NCBI RefSeq assembly: GCF_900114035.1
Contig: NZ_FORP01000004.1
Location: forward strand, 1 to 64,000
DNA length: 64,000 nt
Direction: 5' to 3'
Source of the DNA: Amycolatopsis sacchari
GTDB lineage: Bacteria; Actinomycetota; Actinomycetes; Mycobacteriales; Pseudonocardiaceae
A program made the position numbers and the translations under genes. Of the stretch, positions 49,273 through 57,926 are shown in pieces. How positions within the stretch are numbered: the stretch's first letter is position 1; each line of letters starts with the position of its first letter. The notes under the pieces were generated by a model, which saw only the letters and a program-made list of their open reading frames with translations, did not search any database and was not told the origin of the DNA.

Positions 49273-50730
49273 ACCCGGTTTGCGCACCAGCCCGGTGAAC
49301 CCGGCGACGAACAACGTGACGAAAGCCCACGCCAGCGCCTGCAGCACCCACGACGCGGCGACGAGGACCCCGCCCGCGCCCGCCGCGTCGAGCTGACAGC
49401 GCTGCTGCATGTCGGTCTTGACCAGCGGGGTGGCGGTGTTCAGCGCGAGCCCGACCTGCTCGACGAGCGTGCACCGCCCTGACTGTCCGATGTGGACAGC
49501 CAAACCCGCTGGTCCCGCGATTCCGGCGACGAGCAGCACCGACAACGCCACCACCCCGGCCCACCACACCAGCGCGACCGCGGGCCGGTAGCCGTAACCG
49601 ACGGTGAGCCCGGCGACGCGGTGCCACAGCCTGCCGCCGGGCGGGAGGTGGCCGCGGCGCAGCAGGTCCCGTTGCCGCGCAAGGTGGATCCGGCGCACGT
49701 CCCGCTCGTTGCCCGCCGCGCGGTGCGCCTCGGCCAGCTGCAGGTACGGCTGGCTGGCGTAGTGCGAAGTCCGGTGCGCCAGCAGGTCCAGCCACTCCGC
49801 CAGCTCGGTCCGCCGCGGGACGCCGGTGTAGGTGAGGCCGTCGAGCTGCACGAGACCCGGGGTGAACGACGCGGGCAGCTGCACCGTGCCCGCGACGCGC
49901 ACCTGCCCGAGGTTGAGCACCAGGTCACGCGGTTCCGCGGCGAACGCGTGCCCGTCCTCCCCCGCGAAGCGCCCGCCGATCTCGGCGCCCACCAGGCGCA
50001 GCGTGCCGTTCTCGTGCCTGCCTTCGGCGTGGAAACCCTGGTTGAGCATGAGGTTGCTGCGGGTGCACAGGTAGTCGCCGACGAGCGTCGGGCCGTCGGC
50101 GTTCACCAGCCACGCGCCGCCGAGGTTCAGCTGACCGCCGATGCGGGCGCCGGAGAGCCGGATGGTGCCGAGCGGGCCGCCGCCCTCGGCGCGGAACCCG
50201 CGGTTGAGGAACACGCCCGCACCCGTGACGAGGTTGTTGCCGTGGAAGGCCGGGGCCTCCGGGTGGGTGCTGATCAGGTGGGCGCCGGACACGTCGACCA
50301 CCGACCCGACGCTCGCCCCGGCCAGGTTCAGCACGCCGTCGGCGGTTCCGGCGCGCAGCCGGGCACCCATGAGCAGCAGCGCCCGGTCGAAGCGGGCCTC
50401 CACCGCGACGACGTTGTTCCCCACCAGACCTGACAGGTCCACTGTGGACAGATGTGCGCCGGTGAGCAGGACCGGTTCACTCGTCCGGCAGTCGACCAGG
50501 TGCAGTGGCAGCCGGGTCTCGACCTCGCTGAGGTCCAGGCCGCCCCGCAGCTCCGCGTTGCGGAGCCGGATGCCCCGCGGATCGGGCTCGCCGCCGGGCC
50601 ACGCGAACCCGCCGAGCAGCATCCGGCGGAGCAGCCCACCGCGGACGGGCTCGCCTCCGGCGTCGTACCACTCCCCCTTCACGACCGCTTCGGCGAGCGC
50701 GGTTTCGGCGGCGGTGAGCGTGTCTTCCAC
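49270..50730 (-). CDS. Beta-helix repeat membrane protein
   Basis: The 486-residue protein has a large repeat region (about 50-300) with units such as LNLAGASVGSVVDVSGAHL and IRLSGARIGGQLNLGGAWL that predict a right-handed beta-helix. A helical part and two or three C-terminal membrane segments (about 375-480) follow. Actinobacterial relatives are called membrane-associated oxidoreductases, but I see no cofactor motif. GTG 50730 is chosen because TACTGT lies exactly seven bases before it; GTG 50739 would run into that box. Confidence 0.68.
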   Translation of the reverse strand: MEDTLTAAETALAEAVVKGEWYDAGGEPVRGGLLRRMLLGGFAWPGGEPDPRGIRLRNAELRGGLDLSEVETRLPLHLVDCRTSEPVLLTGAHLSTVDLSGLVGNNVVAVEARFDRALLLMGARLRAGTADGVLNLAGASVGSVVDVSGAHLISTHPEAPAFHGNNLVTGAGVFLNRGFRAEGGGPLGTIRLSGARIGGQLNLGGAWLVNADGPTLVGDYLCTRSNLMLNQGFHAEGRHENGTLRLVGAEIGGRFAGEDGHAFAAEPRDLVLNLGQVRVAGTVQLPASFTPGLVQLDGLTYTGVPRRTELAEWLDLLAHRTSHYASQPYLQLAEAHRAAGNERDVRRIHLARQRDLLRRGHLPPGGRLWHRVAGLTVGYGYRPAVALVWWAGVVALSVLLVAGIAGPAGLAVHIGQSGRCTLVEQVGLALNTATPLVKTDMQQRCQLDAAGAGGVLVAASWVLQALAWAFVTLFVAGFTGLVRKPG

Positions 50731-50737
50731 GGCGGGC

Positions 50738-50743
50738 ACAGTA
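50738..50743 (-). promoter_or_regulatory. -10 box TACTGT of the beta-helix gene
   Basis: Minus-strand TACTGT, seven bases, then GTG 50730. This decides between two in-frame GTG starts. Confidence 0.5.
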
Positions 50744-50801
50744 GCGGGAGGTCCCCCGGGGCCGCTCCGGGAGTCGGTCGGAGTGGCCCCGGAGGCTTCC
50801 C

Positions 50802-51980
50802 TCAGTGGAACGGGGCGAGTTCCACGGTGAAGGAAGTCGGTGCGGTGTCCTGGATGTAGGAGGCGAACCCGGCGACGTCGTCGAAGGCGAAGCCGTACGC
50901 CTTCCCGTCCGCGCTGTTCTCGTGCAGCAGGCGGGCGTAGTGGTTCGTCACGGACTCGCGGTAGAACGCCGCCGGGTCCGTGCCGGGCTGCGACGCGCTG
51001 CTCAGCAGGGTCGACCGGTTGAACCCGGCCGCCAGCACCGCCGCCACGGGCCCGGTGACGCCGTCGTTCGGCGCCGCGAGCGCCCCGTCGCAGAACAGCA
51101 CGTCACGCGTGCTGGGCCTGGAGAAGGGCGCCACGCCCCCGTCGAACCGGAACAGGCCGTCGGACACCCGGCCGGTGCGGGTCCCGCCGTTCACCGACAC
51201 CGTCAACGGGGTCGAGGCGTACTTCTGCCACACCGCGTCGATGTAGGGGTCGAAGTAGTTCGCCGGGAACAACCCGGCCTCGATCCCGTGCCCCGGCGCG
51301 ATCACGCGCAGGTCGTCCACGACGAGCGACGCGAACTCGGGCACCTGGGCCAGGCCGCGGAAGATCGCGTCCCGCCCGCCCGGCACGAGGTGACCGGTGG
51401 TCTGCGTGCTCGCGCCGGTCAGCGTGATCGCCAGCGGGACGGCGAACATGTCGACCATCGTGGTGTTGCAGAACATCCCCGCGCTGTTGTGGGTGAACTC
51501 GACGAAGTCGTGCAGCACGCGGTAGCTCGGGTCGCTCGCGACCCAGCCCGCCGGGTACTGCAGCGCCGCGTTCCCCGCGCCGTCGGTGACGACCTTGAAC
51601 CTCAGCTTGTCGCCGAGGGAGAAGTACACGCGGCCGGACATGTCCGCGGGGATGCTCAGCCGGGTGTCGCCGTCTGCCGCGAGCGGGATCGACAGGTCCG
51701 CGAACCCGTCGGAACCGTTGTCGGACAACGAAACCTGCTTCACGCTGCCGTCGGGCCGGACGAACACCTGCTTGCCGCTGGTGAGGTCCGTGCCGACGAT
51801 GTAGCAGAAGATCTGGCTGTTGGCGAACCGGTAGGTGTGGTTGACGACGGTCATCGGCAGGGTCGCGCCGGCGGCCTGCGCGCCCCGGCCGGAGGTCTGC
51901 GCCGCGACCACGGCGGCACCGATCGGGGCGCCGACAAGTGCGACCGCCATGCCCTGGAGGAACGAACGTCGGGTGGGCAT
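50802..51980 (-). CDS. Secreted GH64 beta-1,3-glucanase (Tat substrate)
   Basis: The 392-residue enzyme has a twin-arginine signal (RRSFLQGMAVALVG) and a GH64/thaumatin-like domain: LPMTVVNHTYRFANSQIFCYIVGTD, then FVEFTHNSAGMFCNTTMVDMFAVPL, which holds the conserved acidic residues. The family cuts laminarin-type beta-1,3-glucan to pentasaccharides. GGAG lies seven bases before ATG 51980. It sits 17 bp after a chitinase gene on the same strand, so both are probably made together to attack fungal walls. Confidence 0.92.
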   Translation of the reverse strand: MPTRRSFLQGMAVALVGAPIGAAVVAAQTSGRGAQAAGATLPMTVVNHTYRFANSQIFCYIVGTDLTSGKQVFVRPDGSVKQVSLSDNGSDGFADLSIPLAADGDTRLSIPADMSGRVYFSLGDKLRFKVVTDGAGNAALQYPAGWVASDPSYRVLHDFVEFTHNSAGMFCNTTMVDMFAVPLAITLTGASTQTTGHLVPGGRDAIFRGLAQVPEFASLVVDDLRVIAPGHGIEAGLFPANYFDPYIDAVWQKYASTPLTVSVNGGTRTGRVSDGLFRFDGGVAPFSRPSTRDVLFCDGALAAPNDGVTGPVAAVLAAGFNRSTLLSSASQPGTDPAAFYRESVTNHYARLLHENSADGKAYGFAFDDVAGFASYIQDTAPTSFTVELAPFH

Positions 51981-51997
51981 TTTTCCGCTCCACTCGC

Positions 51998-53473
51998 TCA
52001 GAAGGCCGCGAAGGCCCTGGTGAAGTCCAGCGGCTGCTGGGCGATGCTGCTGCAGGTGGCCTGCGCGAACCCGGCGGGGCCGCCGGGGCAGGGCTGGTCG
52101 CGGGTGGCCGACCACATGGCGAGCCACGCCAGCCCCTTGCCGCTCGCGAACTCCGCGAGCTGCTTCGCGTCGGCGACGGTGAACACCTCGGTCGCGACGT
52201 CGTTCACGCCGATCATCGGGGTGACGGCGACGTGGTGCCACGCGTCGGCGTCCGGCAGCCCGAGCACGGACTTGACCTGCGCCTGGGTGGCGGTGGCGGC
52301 GTCGATCGCGAACTGGCCCATGCGACCAGAGGGGTTCGGGGCGGCGCCGTCGCCGTAGTCCATGGCCATCACGTTGACCGCGTGCACGGTGACGCCGTTG
52401 GCCTTGGCGTTCTGCAGCAGGTTCACGCCATCCTGGGTGAGACCGCTGGGCAGCACGGGCAGGGTGAAGGACACGTCGAGCGTGCGGCCCGCGGCCGCGG
52501 CCTGCTGCTGCAGCTGGGCGATCGCCTGTGCGCGGCGGGTGTTGGCCGCGACGTCACCGAGCGCACCGCCCTCGATGTCGAAGTCCACCTTGGACAGTCC
52601 GTAGGTGCTGATCACCTTGCCGTAGGCGGAAGCCAGGGACGAGGCGTCGGTGCAGGCCTGCGCGAGCTCGATACCCGCGGCGCCACCGAAGGAGACGCGC
52701 ACGTCACCGCCGAGCTCCCGCAGCCGCCCGATCTGCCCCGGCACGCCTTCGGTGTTCAGCTCGCTCACGCCGCCCCACTTCGGGGTGCAGCCGCCGCCGG
52801 AGAGCACGAACGCGAGCGTGAAGTCCTTGACGCCCGTGGCGTTCGCGGTCGAGATGAGGTCGTAGGGCGGGTACAGCGAGGTGTCGACGTAGGGCGCGAA
52901 GCGGCCGGACGCGTCGGTGGCCGGCTTGCTCGTGGTCGTGCTGGGCGTGGACCGCGTGGTGGTCGTCTTCGAGGTGGACGGTGCGGTCGTCGGCGCGCTG
53001 GAGGGGGCCGAGGTGGTCACAGGCGGCGAACTCGTCGTGGGGGTGCTGCCGGGGGTGGTGCAGTCGGCTCCGTTGATGCGGCACTCGGTGGGGTCGGCGC
53101 CCCCGCTCACGACGAAACCGACGTCGACGGAGCCGTCGGCGGGCAGCGTCGGCTGCCAGGCGGGCGGGGTGACCGTGACCTGCTGCCCGGACACCGTGTA
53201 GGACGCGTTCCACAGCGACGTGATCTTCGCGCCGGCGGGGAGGGTGAAGGTGAGCTTCCAGGCGCTGGGCCCGCCGCTGGGGTTGCTCACCTGGTACTGC
53301 GCCGAATAGCCGGTGCTCCAGTCGCCGGTCTTGACGTAGACCGCGCTCGGGCCCGCGGCGCTGGCCGTGCCGGGGATCGCGGCGAACGCGACTCCGCCCC
53401 CGATCGCGAGGGCCGCCGCGGCGCCGGAGAACAGCTGGCGCCGGCGGCGGTGCCGGCCTGGGTGGGACGACAT
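51998..53473 (-). CDS. Secreted chitinase, CBM2-GH18
   Basis: The 491-residue enzyme has a signal peptide ending near TASA, a CBM2-type binding module (about 40-140, WSTGYSAQYQVSNPSGGPSAWKLTFTLP), a Thr/Ser/Pro linker (145-190) and a GH18 barrel. The catalytic motif is VDFDIEGG with the acid Glu. MAMDYGDG and AWLAMWSATRD match bacterial GH18 exochitinase-like enzymes. AAGGAGGT is nine bases before ATG 53473. It is first in a two-gene unit with the GH64 gene. Confidence 0.92.
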   Translation of the reverse strand: MSSHPGRHRRRRQLFSGAAAALAIGGGVAFAAIPGTASAAGPSAVYVKTGDWSTGYSAQYQVSNPSGGPSAWKLTFTLPAGAKITSLWNASYTVSGQQVTVTPPAWQPTLPADGSVDVGFVVSGGADPTECRINGADCTTPGSTPTTSSPPVTTSAPSSAPTTAPSTSKTTTTRSTPSTTTSKPATDASGRFAPYVDTSLYPPYDLISTANATGVKDFTLAFVLSGGGCTPKWGGVSELNTEGVPGQIGRLRELGGDVRVSFGGAAGIELAQACTDASSLASAYGKVISTYGLSKVDFDIEGGALGDVAANTRRAQAIAQLQQQAAAAGRTLDVSFTLPVLPSGLTQDGVNLLQNAKANGVTVHAVNVMAMDYGDGAAPNPSGRMGQFAIDAATATQAQVKSVLGLPDADAWHHVAVTPMIGVNDVATEVFTVADAKQLAEFASGKGLAWLAMWSATRDQPCPGGPAGFAQATCSSIAQQPLDFTRAFAAF

Positions 53474-53770
53474 CAGGGTGTTACCTCCTTGGGACGGGAA
53501 CTGACGGCGGGGACGCTAATGCGGGCACGCGCTGTCAGAGCCGTTCCTCAGGGAGGGCGAAAGGTCTTTTAAGGCGGGGTTAAGGCAGGGGTCTGGGTCG
53601 CCCGCCGCCGGGGAGCCACGTGCGTGCACCCAGGGAACGGTGCCGGACCCCGGTCCGTCACCACGACAACCGTGGGATTCCCCGGGCACCGCATGTGCCC
53701 GCGAGGAGCGTTGTTCAGCGCGTCGACGAGATTCGGCGGTTCCGTGCCAGCACGCAAGCACCCCAACGCC
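53474..53770. other. Intergenic region upstream of the chitinase-glucanase unit
   Basis: No gene is supported. On the minus strand there are two CCTTAA elements five bases apart at about 53570-53586, 100 bp upstream of the chitinase start. No DasR-like repeat of the kind at 57558-57600 was found. Short frames here look spurious. Confidence 0.4.
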
Positions 53771-55102
53771 TTACGAAACCCCCACCGCCGCGGGCGCCGT
53801 GCGCAACCTCAACCGGATGTCCGCTCCGCCGCGGGCCGTGCGGCCGATCGTCAGCTCGCCGCCGGTCGATTCGGCCACACGGCGGGCGATGTCCAGGCCC
53901 AGGCCCGTCGAACCGGCGCCGCCCGCGCCCTCGCCCCTGCGCAGCGCCGCCTCCGGGTCCGCGATGCCGGGACCCGAGTCGTAGACCCTGACCGTCACCG
54001 CGTAGTCCGTCCGGCGCACCTCCACCCCGAACGACACACCCTCGTCGGTGTGCCGGAAAACGTTGCCCAGCACGGCATCCAGCGCGGCGGCTAGGTCCGC
54101 CCTCGACACCGGCACCAGCGCGGGACGCCCCGTGCCGTCGACCCGCCAGCGGCGGCCCTGGTCCTCCGCGAGCGCCGACCAGAAGTCCGTCCGGTCGCGC
54201 ACCACGTCGGCGGCGTCGCAGCCCAGGATCACCGTCTCGTCCTCGCCCCGGCCGCGGGCCGCGCGGATGAGGTGGTCCACCTCGTGCTCCAGCCGCGCCA
54301 CCGCCTGCCGCGTCTGTTCCGCGGTTTCCGAATCGTCCAGCGCGGCGGTGTTGAGCCGCAACACGGTCAGGGGCGTGCGCAGCCGGTGGGACAGGTCCGC
54401 GGCCATTTCCCGTTCCGTCGCCAGCAACTGCCGCACGCGCTCGGCCATCGCGTTGAACGCCGCGGCCGCCTCCCGCAGCTCCGGCGGCGCGTCACGGTCC
54501 TCGTCGGGGGCTCGCGCCTGGAGGTTCCCCGCCCCGAGATCCCGCGCCGCCGCCGCGAGCCTGCGTGCCGCGCCGACGATCCGGGTGCCCAGCCGGTCCG
54601 CGACGAGCACCGAGATCACCACCAGCGCGGCCGCGACCCCGCTGAGCACGAGCCACGCCGTCGGCACCCCCGCCGACAACGCCGCCTCCGGGACGAACAC
54701 CTCCACCAGCGCGATCCTGGCGTTGTCCACGGCGACCGGTTGCAGCAGCGCATACCCACCGGGCACCGGCACGGTGGCCGACCGCCCACCCGCCGCCGTC
54801 GCCGCGAGCTGCCCCGCGTCCGCGCGCGCCGTGCCGAGCGTGTCGAACACGCCCTCGGCGGTCGGCACGTGCACCGCGACCAGCCCCGCCGTGCCCGCCT
54901 TCGTGCTCGCCAAGGCCCGTTGCAGCGCACCGTGATCCGTGGTGATCGCCAGCGCCGGGCCGAGTTCCGCCGCCTGCCGCTCGGCCGAGCTGAACGCGCG
55001 GTCGTGCGCCGTCTCCTGCACCATCAGGCCCAGCGGCACCAGGAACGCCAGCGCCACCATCGTGGTCACGGCGACCGCCACCTTGGCCAGCGCCCACCTC
55101 AC
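53771..55102 (-). CDS. Sensor histidine kinase, OmpR-system type
   Basis: The 443-residue membrane kinase has TM1 at 4-27, an extracytoplasmic sensor of about 120 residues, TM2 at 148-168, HAMP at 170-228, H-box SHRLRTP with His239, and an HATPase domain (NVFRHTDEG, DSGPGI, GLGLDIA). The start GTG 55102 overlaps the regulator stop (GTGA). Flanked by chitinase and glucanase genes on the same strand, it may sense wall stress or breakdown products. Confidence 0.9.
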   Translation of the reverse strand: MRWALAKVAVAVTTMVALAFLVPLGLMVQETAHDRAFSSAERQAAELGPALAITTDHGALQRALASTKAGTAGLVAVHVPTAEGVFDTLGTARADAGQLAATAAGGRSATVPVPGGYALLQPVAVDNARIALVEVFVPEAALSAGVPTAWLVLSGVAAALVVISVLVADRLGTRIVGAARRLAAAARDLGAGNLQARAPDEDRDAPPELREAAAAFNAMAERVRQLLATEREMAADLSHRLRTPLTVLRLNTAALDDSETAEQTRQAVARLEHEVDHLIRAARGRGEDETVILGCDAADVVRDRTDFWSALAEDQGRRWRVDGTGRPALVPVSRADLAAALDAVLGNVFRHTDEGVSFGVEVRRTDYAVTVRVYDSGPGIADPEAALRRGEGAGGAGSTGLGLDIARRVAESTGGELTIGRTARGGADIRLRLRTAPAAVGVS

Positions 55103-55776
55103 GGCGCCTCGATCTTCACGCCGACCCCCCGCACGGTGTGCAGGTAGCGGGGTTTCGCCGCCGTCTCCCCCAGTTTCCGGCGCAGCCACGACAGGTGCAC
55201 GTCGATGGTCTGGTCCCCGCCGTAGGCCTGCTGCCACACCGCGGCGAGCAGTTCCCGGCGCGGCACCACGACCCCGGGCCGCGCCGCCAGGAACGCCAGC
55301 AGGTCGAACTCACGCCGCGTCAGCTCCAGCGGCCTGCCGTCGAGCGTGGCCTCGCGGCGGTGCGGGTCGACGACGAGCCCGCCGACGCGCAGCAGTGCCG
55401 GAGCCGCGCCCGCCGCCCCGGACCGCCGCAGCACGGCCGCGATCCGCGCGGTGAGGTGCTCGGGAGAAAACGGTTTCACGAGGTAGTCGTCGGCGCCGCT
55501 GTTGAGCAGCCGCACGATCCCGCTCTCGTCGTCGCGTGCCGTCGCGACGACCACCGGGACGTCCGTGACGGCCCGCAGCATCCGCAGCGCCTCCGCGCCG
55601 TCGAGGTCGGGCAGCCCCAGGTCGAGCACCACGAGATCGCAGCCGACCCGCGTCACCTCCTGCAGCGCGGGCAGCGCGGCACCGACGCTGCGCACCGCGT
55701 GCCCGGCGGCCGACAGGTGCCGGACGAGCGCGGCCCGCACCGAGGCATCGTCTTCCACCACGAGAACTGTCGCCAT
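55099..55776 (-). CDS. OmpR-family response regulator
   Basis: The 225-residue regulator has a receiver domain (Asp9-10, phospho-acceptor Asp52, Lys101) and a C-terminal winged helix (125-220, LELTRREFDLLAFLA, VDVHLSWLRRKLG, HTVRGVGVKIE). It is coupled to the sensor kinase by overlap. Its promoter faces that of the small secreted protein and shares a TACCGTA core. Targets are likely the neighbouring hydrolase genes or the secreted protein (inference). Confidence 0.92.
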   Translation of the reverse strand: MATVLVVEDDASVRAALVRHLSAAGHAVRSVGAALPALQEVTRVGCDLVVLDLGLPDLDGAEALRMLRAVTDVPVVVATARDDESGIVRLLNSGADDYLVKPFSPEHLTARIAAVLRRSGAAGAAPALLRVGGLVVDPHRREATLDGRPLELTRREFDLLAFLAARPGVVVPRRELLAAVWQQAYGGDQTIDVHLSWLRRKLGETAAKPRYLHTVRGVGVKIEAP

Positions 55777-55783
55777 AGCGCGC

Positions 55784-55790
55784 TACCGTA
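55784..55790. promoter_or_regulatory. Shared -10 core TACCGTA of two divergent promoters
   Basis: On the plus strand TACCGT is followed by seven bases and GTG 55797. On the minus strand TACGGT is followed by eight bases and ATG 55776. The two -10 boxes overlap by five bases, so only one polymerase could use the site at a time. Confidence 0.4.
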
Positions 55791-55796
55791 CGCAAC

Positions 55797-56285
55797 GTGA
55801 GAGGTCGTACGCTGCTCCGCGTCGCCGCCTGGGCGGCGGCCACCGCACTGGGCATGGCGCTGTCGTGGTTCGGGGTGCACAGCGTGCTTTCCGCCGACGC
55901 CTCCGGTGACGCACCACAGGCGATCCCGGTCACCGCGCCCACGCCGTCGCCGACGCTCGCGCCGCCCACGAGCACCACTACCCGCTCCTCGTCACCACCA
56001 CCACCGACGTCCTCCACCACACGCACGACGACGTTCACCCCACCCCCGGTCACCAGCAGCAGCGCCGCCGGTGACGTGCGCGCCTACCAGCTCACCGGCG
56101 GCCGCGTGGTGCTCGAACTCGGTGCCACGTCGGCGAAACTGGTGTCCGCCACCCCCGCGGAGGGGTGGCAGGTGCAGGCTTGGCAGGCCGACGGCTGGCT
56201 GCGGGTGGACTTCAGCCGCGACGGCACGACGTCCTCCTGCTTCGTCACGTGGAACGGCCATCCCCCGTCGGTCCAGACCACGTGA
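55797..56285 (+). CDS. Small secreted or anchored protein with Ser/Thr/Pro linker
   Basis: The 162-residue protein has a hydrophobic signal or anchor (about 5-30), a Thr/Ser/Pro-rich linker (45-92) and a compact C-terminal domain (93-162, VVLELGATSAKLVSATPAEGWQVQAWQADGWLRVDF) with a single Cys. I recognise no family. Its position opposite a response regulator suggests it is a target or an accessory sensor of that two-component system. Leaderless GTG start. Confidence 0.7.
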   Translation: MRGRTLLRVAAWAAATALGMALSWFGVHSVLSADASGDAPQAIPVTAPTPSPTLAPPTSTTTRSSSPPPPTSSTTRTTTFTPPPVTSSSAAGDVRAYQLTGGRVVLELGATSAKLVSATPAEGWQVQAWQADGWLRVDFSRDGTTSSCFVTWNGHPPSVQTT

Positions 56286-56303
56286 CGAAGCAGGAAAGCG
56301 CTT

Positions 56304-57518
56304 TCAGCAGGCGCCGTTGTCGACCCAGACCCCGGCAGCGCCACCCGGGGTGTCACCGTAGGTCCACCAGCGGGCCGTCCACTTGTGTCCGTTGTAGGAA
56401 ACGACGGCGCCGCCGTTGTACGCGGTGGTGGCACTCCACGCCGCGACCGCGCAGCTGCCCGGCGTCGTCGAGGTCGGCGGCGGCGTCGTGGGCGGCGTGG
56501 TGGTCACCGGCGGGGTCGCCCCGGCGAACCGGGCGGTGAACTTCGTGAAGTCCCAGTCGTTCTGCGTCACGTTGCTGCACACGCCGTTGTCGGTGGTCGT
56601 GGTGCAGGCGCGGTCGCGGTTGACGGACCAGAACGTGAACCGCCCCAGGCCGTGGCTCGTGGCGTAGTCGAGCACCGTCTGGAAGTCGGCCTGGGTGAAG
56701 TACTCCGACACGTCGGTCTTGCCGTTCATGCCCGAGAAACCCTCGTGCGCGTAGGCGGTGGCGCTGTCCCACCCGAGGTGGCTCATCAGCAGCGAGTGGA
56801 ACGCCTCCAGCGCCGAGGTCTGGCTCGCGGCGCCGTTGAAACCACCGTCGAAGGGCATGATCGAGAAGTTGTTCGGCGTGAAGCCCAGGCTCTTCGACTT
56901 GTCCAGCAGCTGGGTCCCGAACCAGCCGGTGCCCGCGGCCGTGCCCGGCATGGTGACCGACACGAACAGGCCCGGGTTGTTGCGCTGCAGGATCTGCGCG
57001 GCGCCGAGCTCGTTGTTGATGGCCGCGTCGTTCTCGTACTCCGGCTCCTCCAGGTCGAAGTCGATCGCGCGCAGCCCGTAGCGGTCGATCACCTGCTGGT
57101 ACGCGGCCGCGGTGGCGGCCGGGGTCGAGCAGGTCTGCCCGAGCTTGGTGCCGCCGTACCCGCCGACGGAGACCGAGACGTCCCCGCCCGCGCCTCGGAT
57201 CCGGCTGATCACGTTCGCGACCGTCGTGTCGGAGGAGACGGCGGACGTGCCGTCCCACGTCGGGCTGCAGCCCCCGCCGTTCGGGGCGAGGATGAAGGCG
57301 AGCTGGAAGGCCTTCTGCCCCGTCGCGCTCATCACGGTCACCGGGTCGGGCGGGTTGTTGCTCTGCGGCATCAGGTAGGGCGCCGAGGCGTACCAGTTGC
57401 TGCTCAGCGCCGCGGCGCCGACGGCGGCCGAGGCGCCGGTGTGCGCGGCGAGGGTGAAGGCGGTGCCGGCCGCGACCGTGGCCGCGGCGAGCGCGGCGGC
57501 GATCCTGTGTCTACGCAT
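56304..57518 (-). CDS. Secreted GH18 chitinase with C-terminal chitin-binding module
   Basis: The 404-residue enzyme has a signal peptide (cleavage near SAAVG), a GH18 barrel with the catalytic motif IDFDLEEPE, a Pro/Thr linker and a C-terminal CBM5/12-like module (WSATTAYNGGAVVSYNGHKW). AGGAGG precedes ATG 57518. Two 12-bp DasR-like direct repeats flank the promoter, as in Streptomyces chitinase genes. It should be induced by chitin breakdown products. Confidence 0.92.
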   Translation of the reverse strand: MRRHRIAAALAAATVAAGTAFTLAAHTGASAAVGAAALSSNWYASAPYLMPQSNNPPDPVTVMSATGQKAFQLAFILAPNGGGCSPTWDGTSAVSSDTTVANVISRIRGAGGDVSVSVGGYGGTKLGQTCSTPAATAAAYQQVIDRYGLRAIDFDLEEPEYENDAAINNELGAAQILQRNNPGLFVSVTMPGTAAGTGWFGTQLLDKSKSLGFTPNNFSIMPFDGGFNGAASQTSALEAFHSLLMSHLGWDSATAYAHEGFSGMNGKTDVSEYFTQADFQTVLDYATSHGLGRFTFWSVNRDRACTTTTDNGVCSNVTQNDWDFTKFTARFAGATPPVTTTPPTTPPPTSTTPGSCAVAAWSATTAYNGGAVVSYNGHKWTARWWTYGDTPGGAAGVWVDNGAC

Positions 57519-57557
57519 TTTTCCTCCTGGGGGACGGGGAACGCGCTTCTCGTAATG

Positions 57558-57600
57558 TGGACTAGACCAATCTCGTCCGTCAACACTTTGGACTGGACCA
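57558..57600 (-). promoter_or_regulatory. Chitinase promoter with paired 12-bp DasR-like repeats
   Basis: On the minus strand TGGTCCAGTCCA (57589-57600) and TGGTCTAGTCCA (57558-57569) are direct repeats 31 bp apart, three helical turns. A -35-like TTGACG (57578-57583) lies between them. The repeats resemble the TGGTCYAGACCA elements of Streptomyces chitinase promoters bound by DasR. Confidence 0.65.
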
Positions 57601-57711
57601 GGCCGTGGTGCCTACTTCCGTCGGGATCCCGGCAAAGCAGGCGAAAAGTTCAGGGACCCCCTCCGGGGACTTCCCGATGCGGGACGGGCGGCGGGGCGGG
57701 ATCGTGGAGGC

Positions 57712-57906
57712 ATGCCGAACACGAAGACCCTGACCCGATCCCGCCACGACCGCGTGATCGCCGGCGTGTGCGCCGGCCTCGCCGACTGGCTGGGCTGGCG
57801 CCCCCGCACGGTGCGGCTGCTGTTCGTCCTGTCGTGCCTGCTGCCCGGCCCGCAGTTCCTGATCTACCTGCTGCTGTGGATCATCCTGCCGAAGGCGCCC
57901 CGCTGA
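57712..57906 (+). CDS. PspC-domain membrane protein
   Basis: The 64-residue protein has the PspC pattern: RSRHDRVIAGVCAGLADWLGWRPRTVRLLFVL, then a membrane segment ending LLLWIILPKAPR. It sits in the inner membrane and relates to envelope-stress sensing. GGAGG lies close to the ATG. It ends 20 bp before tag. Confidence 0.88.
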   Translation: MPNTKTLTRSRHDRVIAGVCAGLADWLGWRPRTVRLLFVLSCLLPGPQFLIYLLLWIILPKAPR

Positions 57907-57914
57907 ACCCCTGT

Positions 57915-57920
57915 TAGCCT
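57915..57920 (+). promoter_or_regulatory. -10 box TAGCCT of tag (leaderless)
   Basis: TAGCCT, six bases, then GTG 57927, with no ribosome-binding site. Confidence 0.5.
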
Positions 57921-57926
57921 CGCGAC

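Noticed and set aside
53516-53761. Short minus-strand frames upstream of the chitinase
   Set aside because: Lack of ribosome-binding sites and of any recognisable motif; they lie in the promoter region.
53474-53770. DasR-like site upstream of the CBM2-GH18 chitinase
   Set aside because: Searched by eye for TGGTCYAGACC-type repeats; none was found in this interval.
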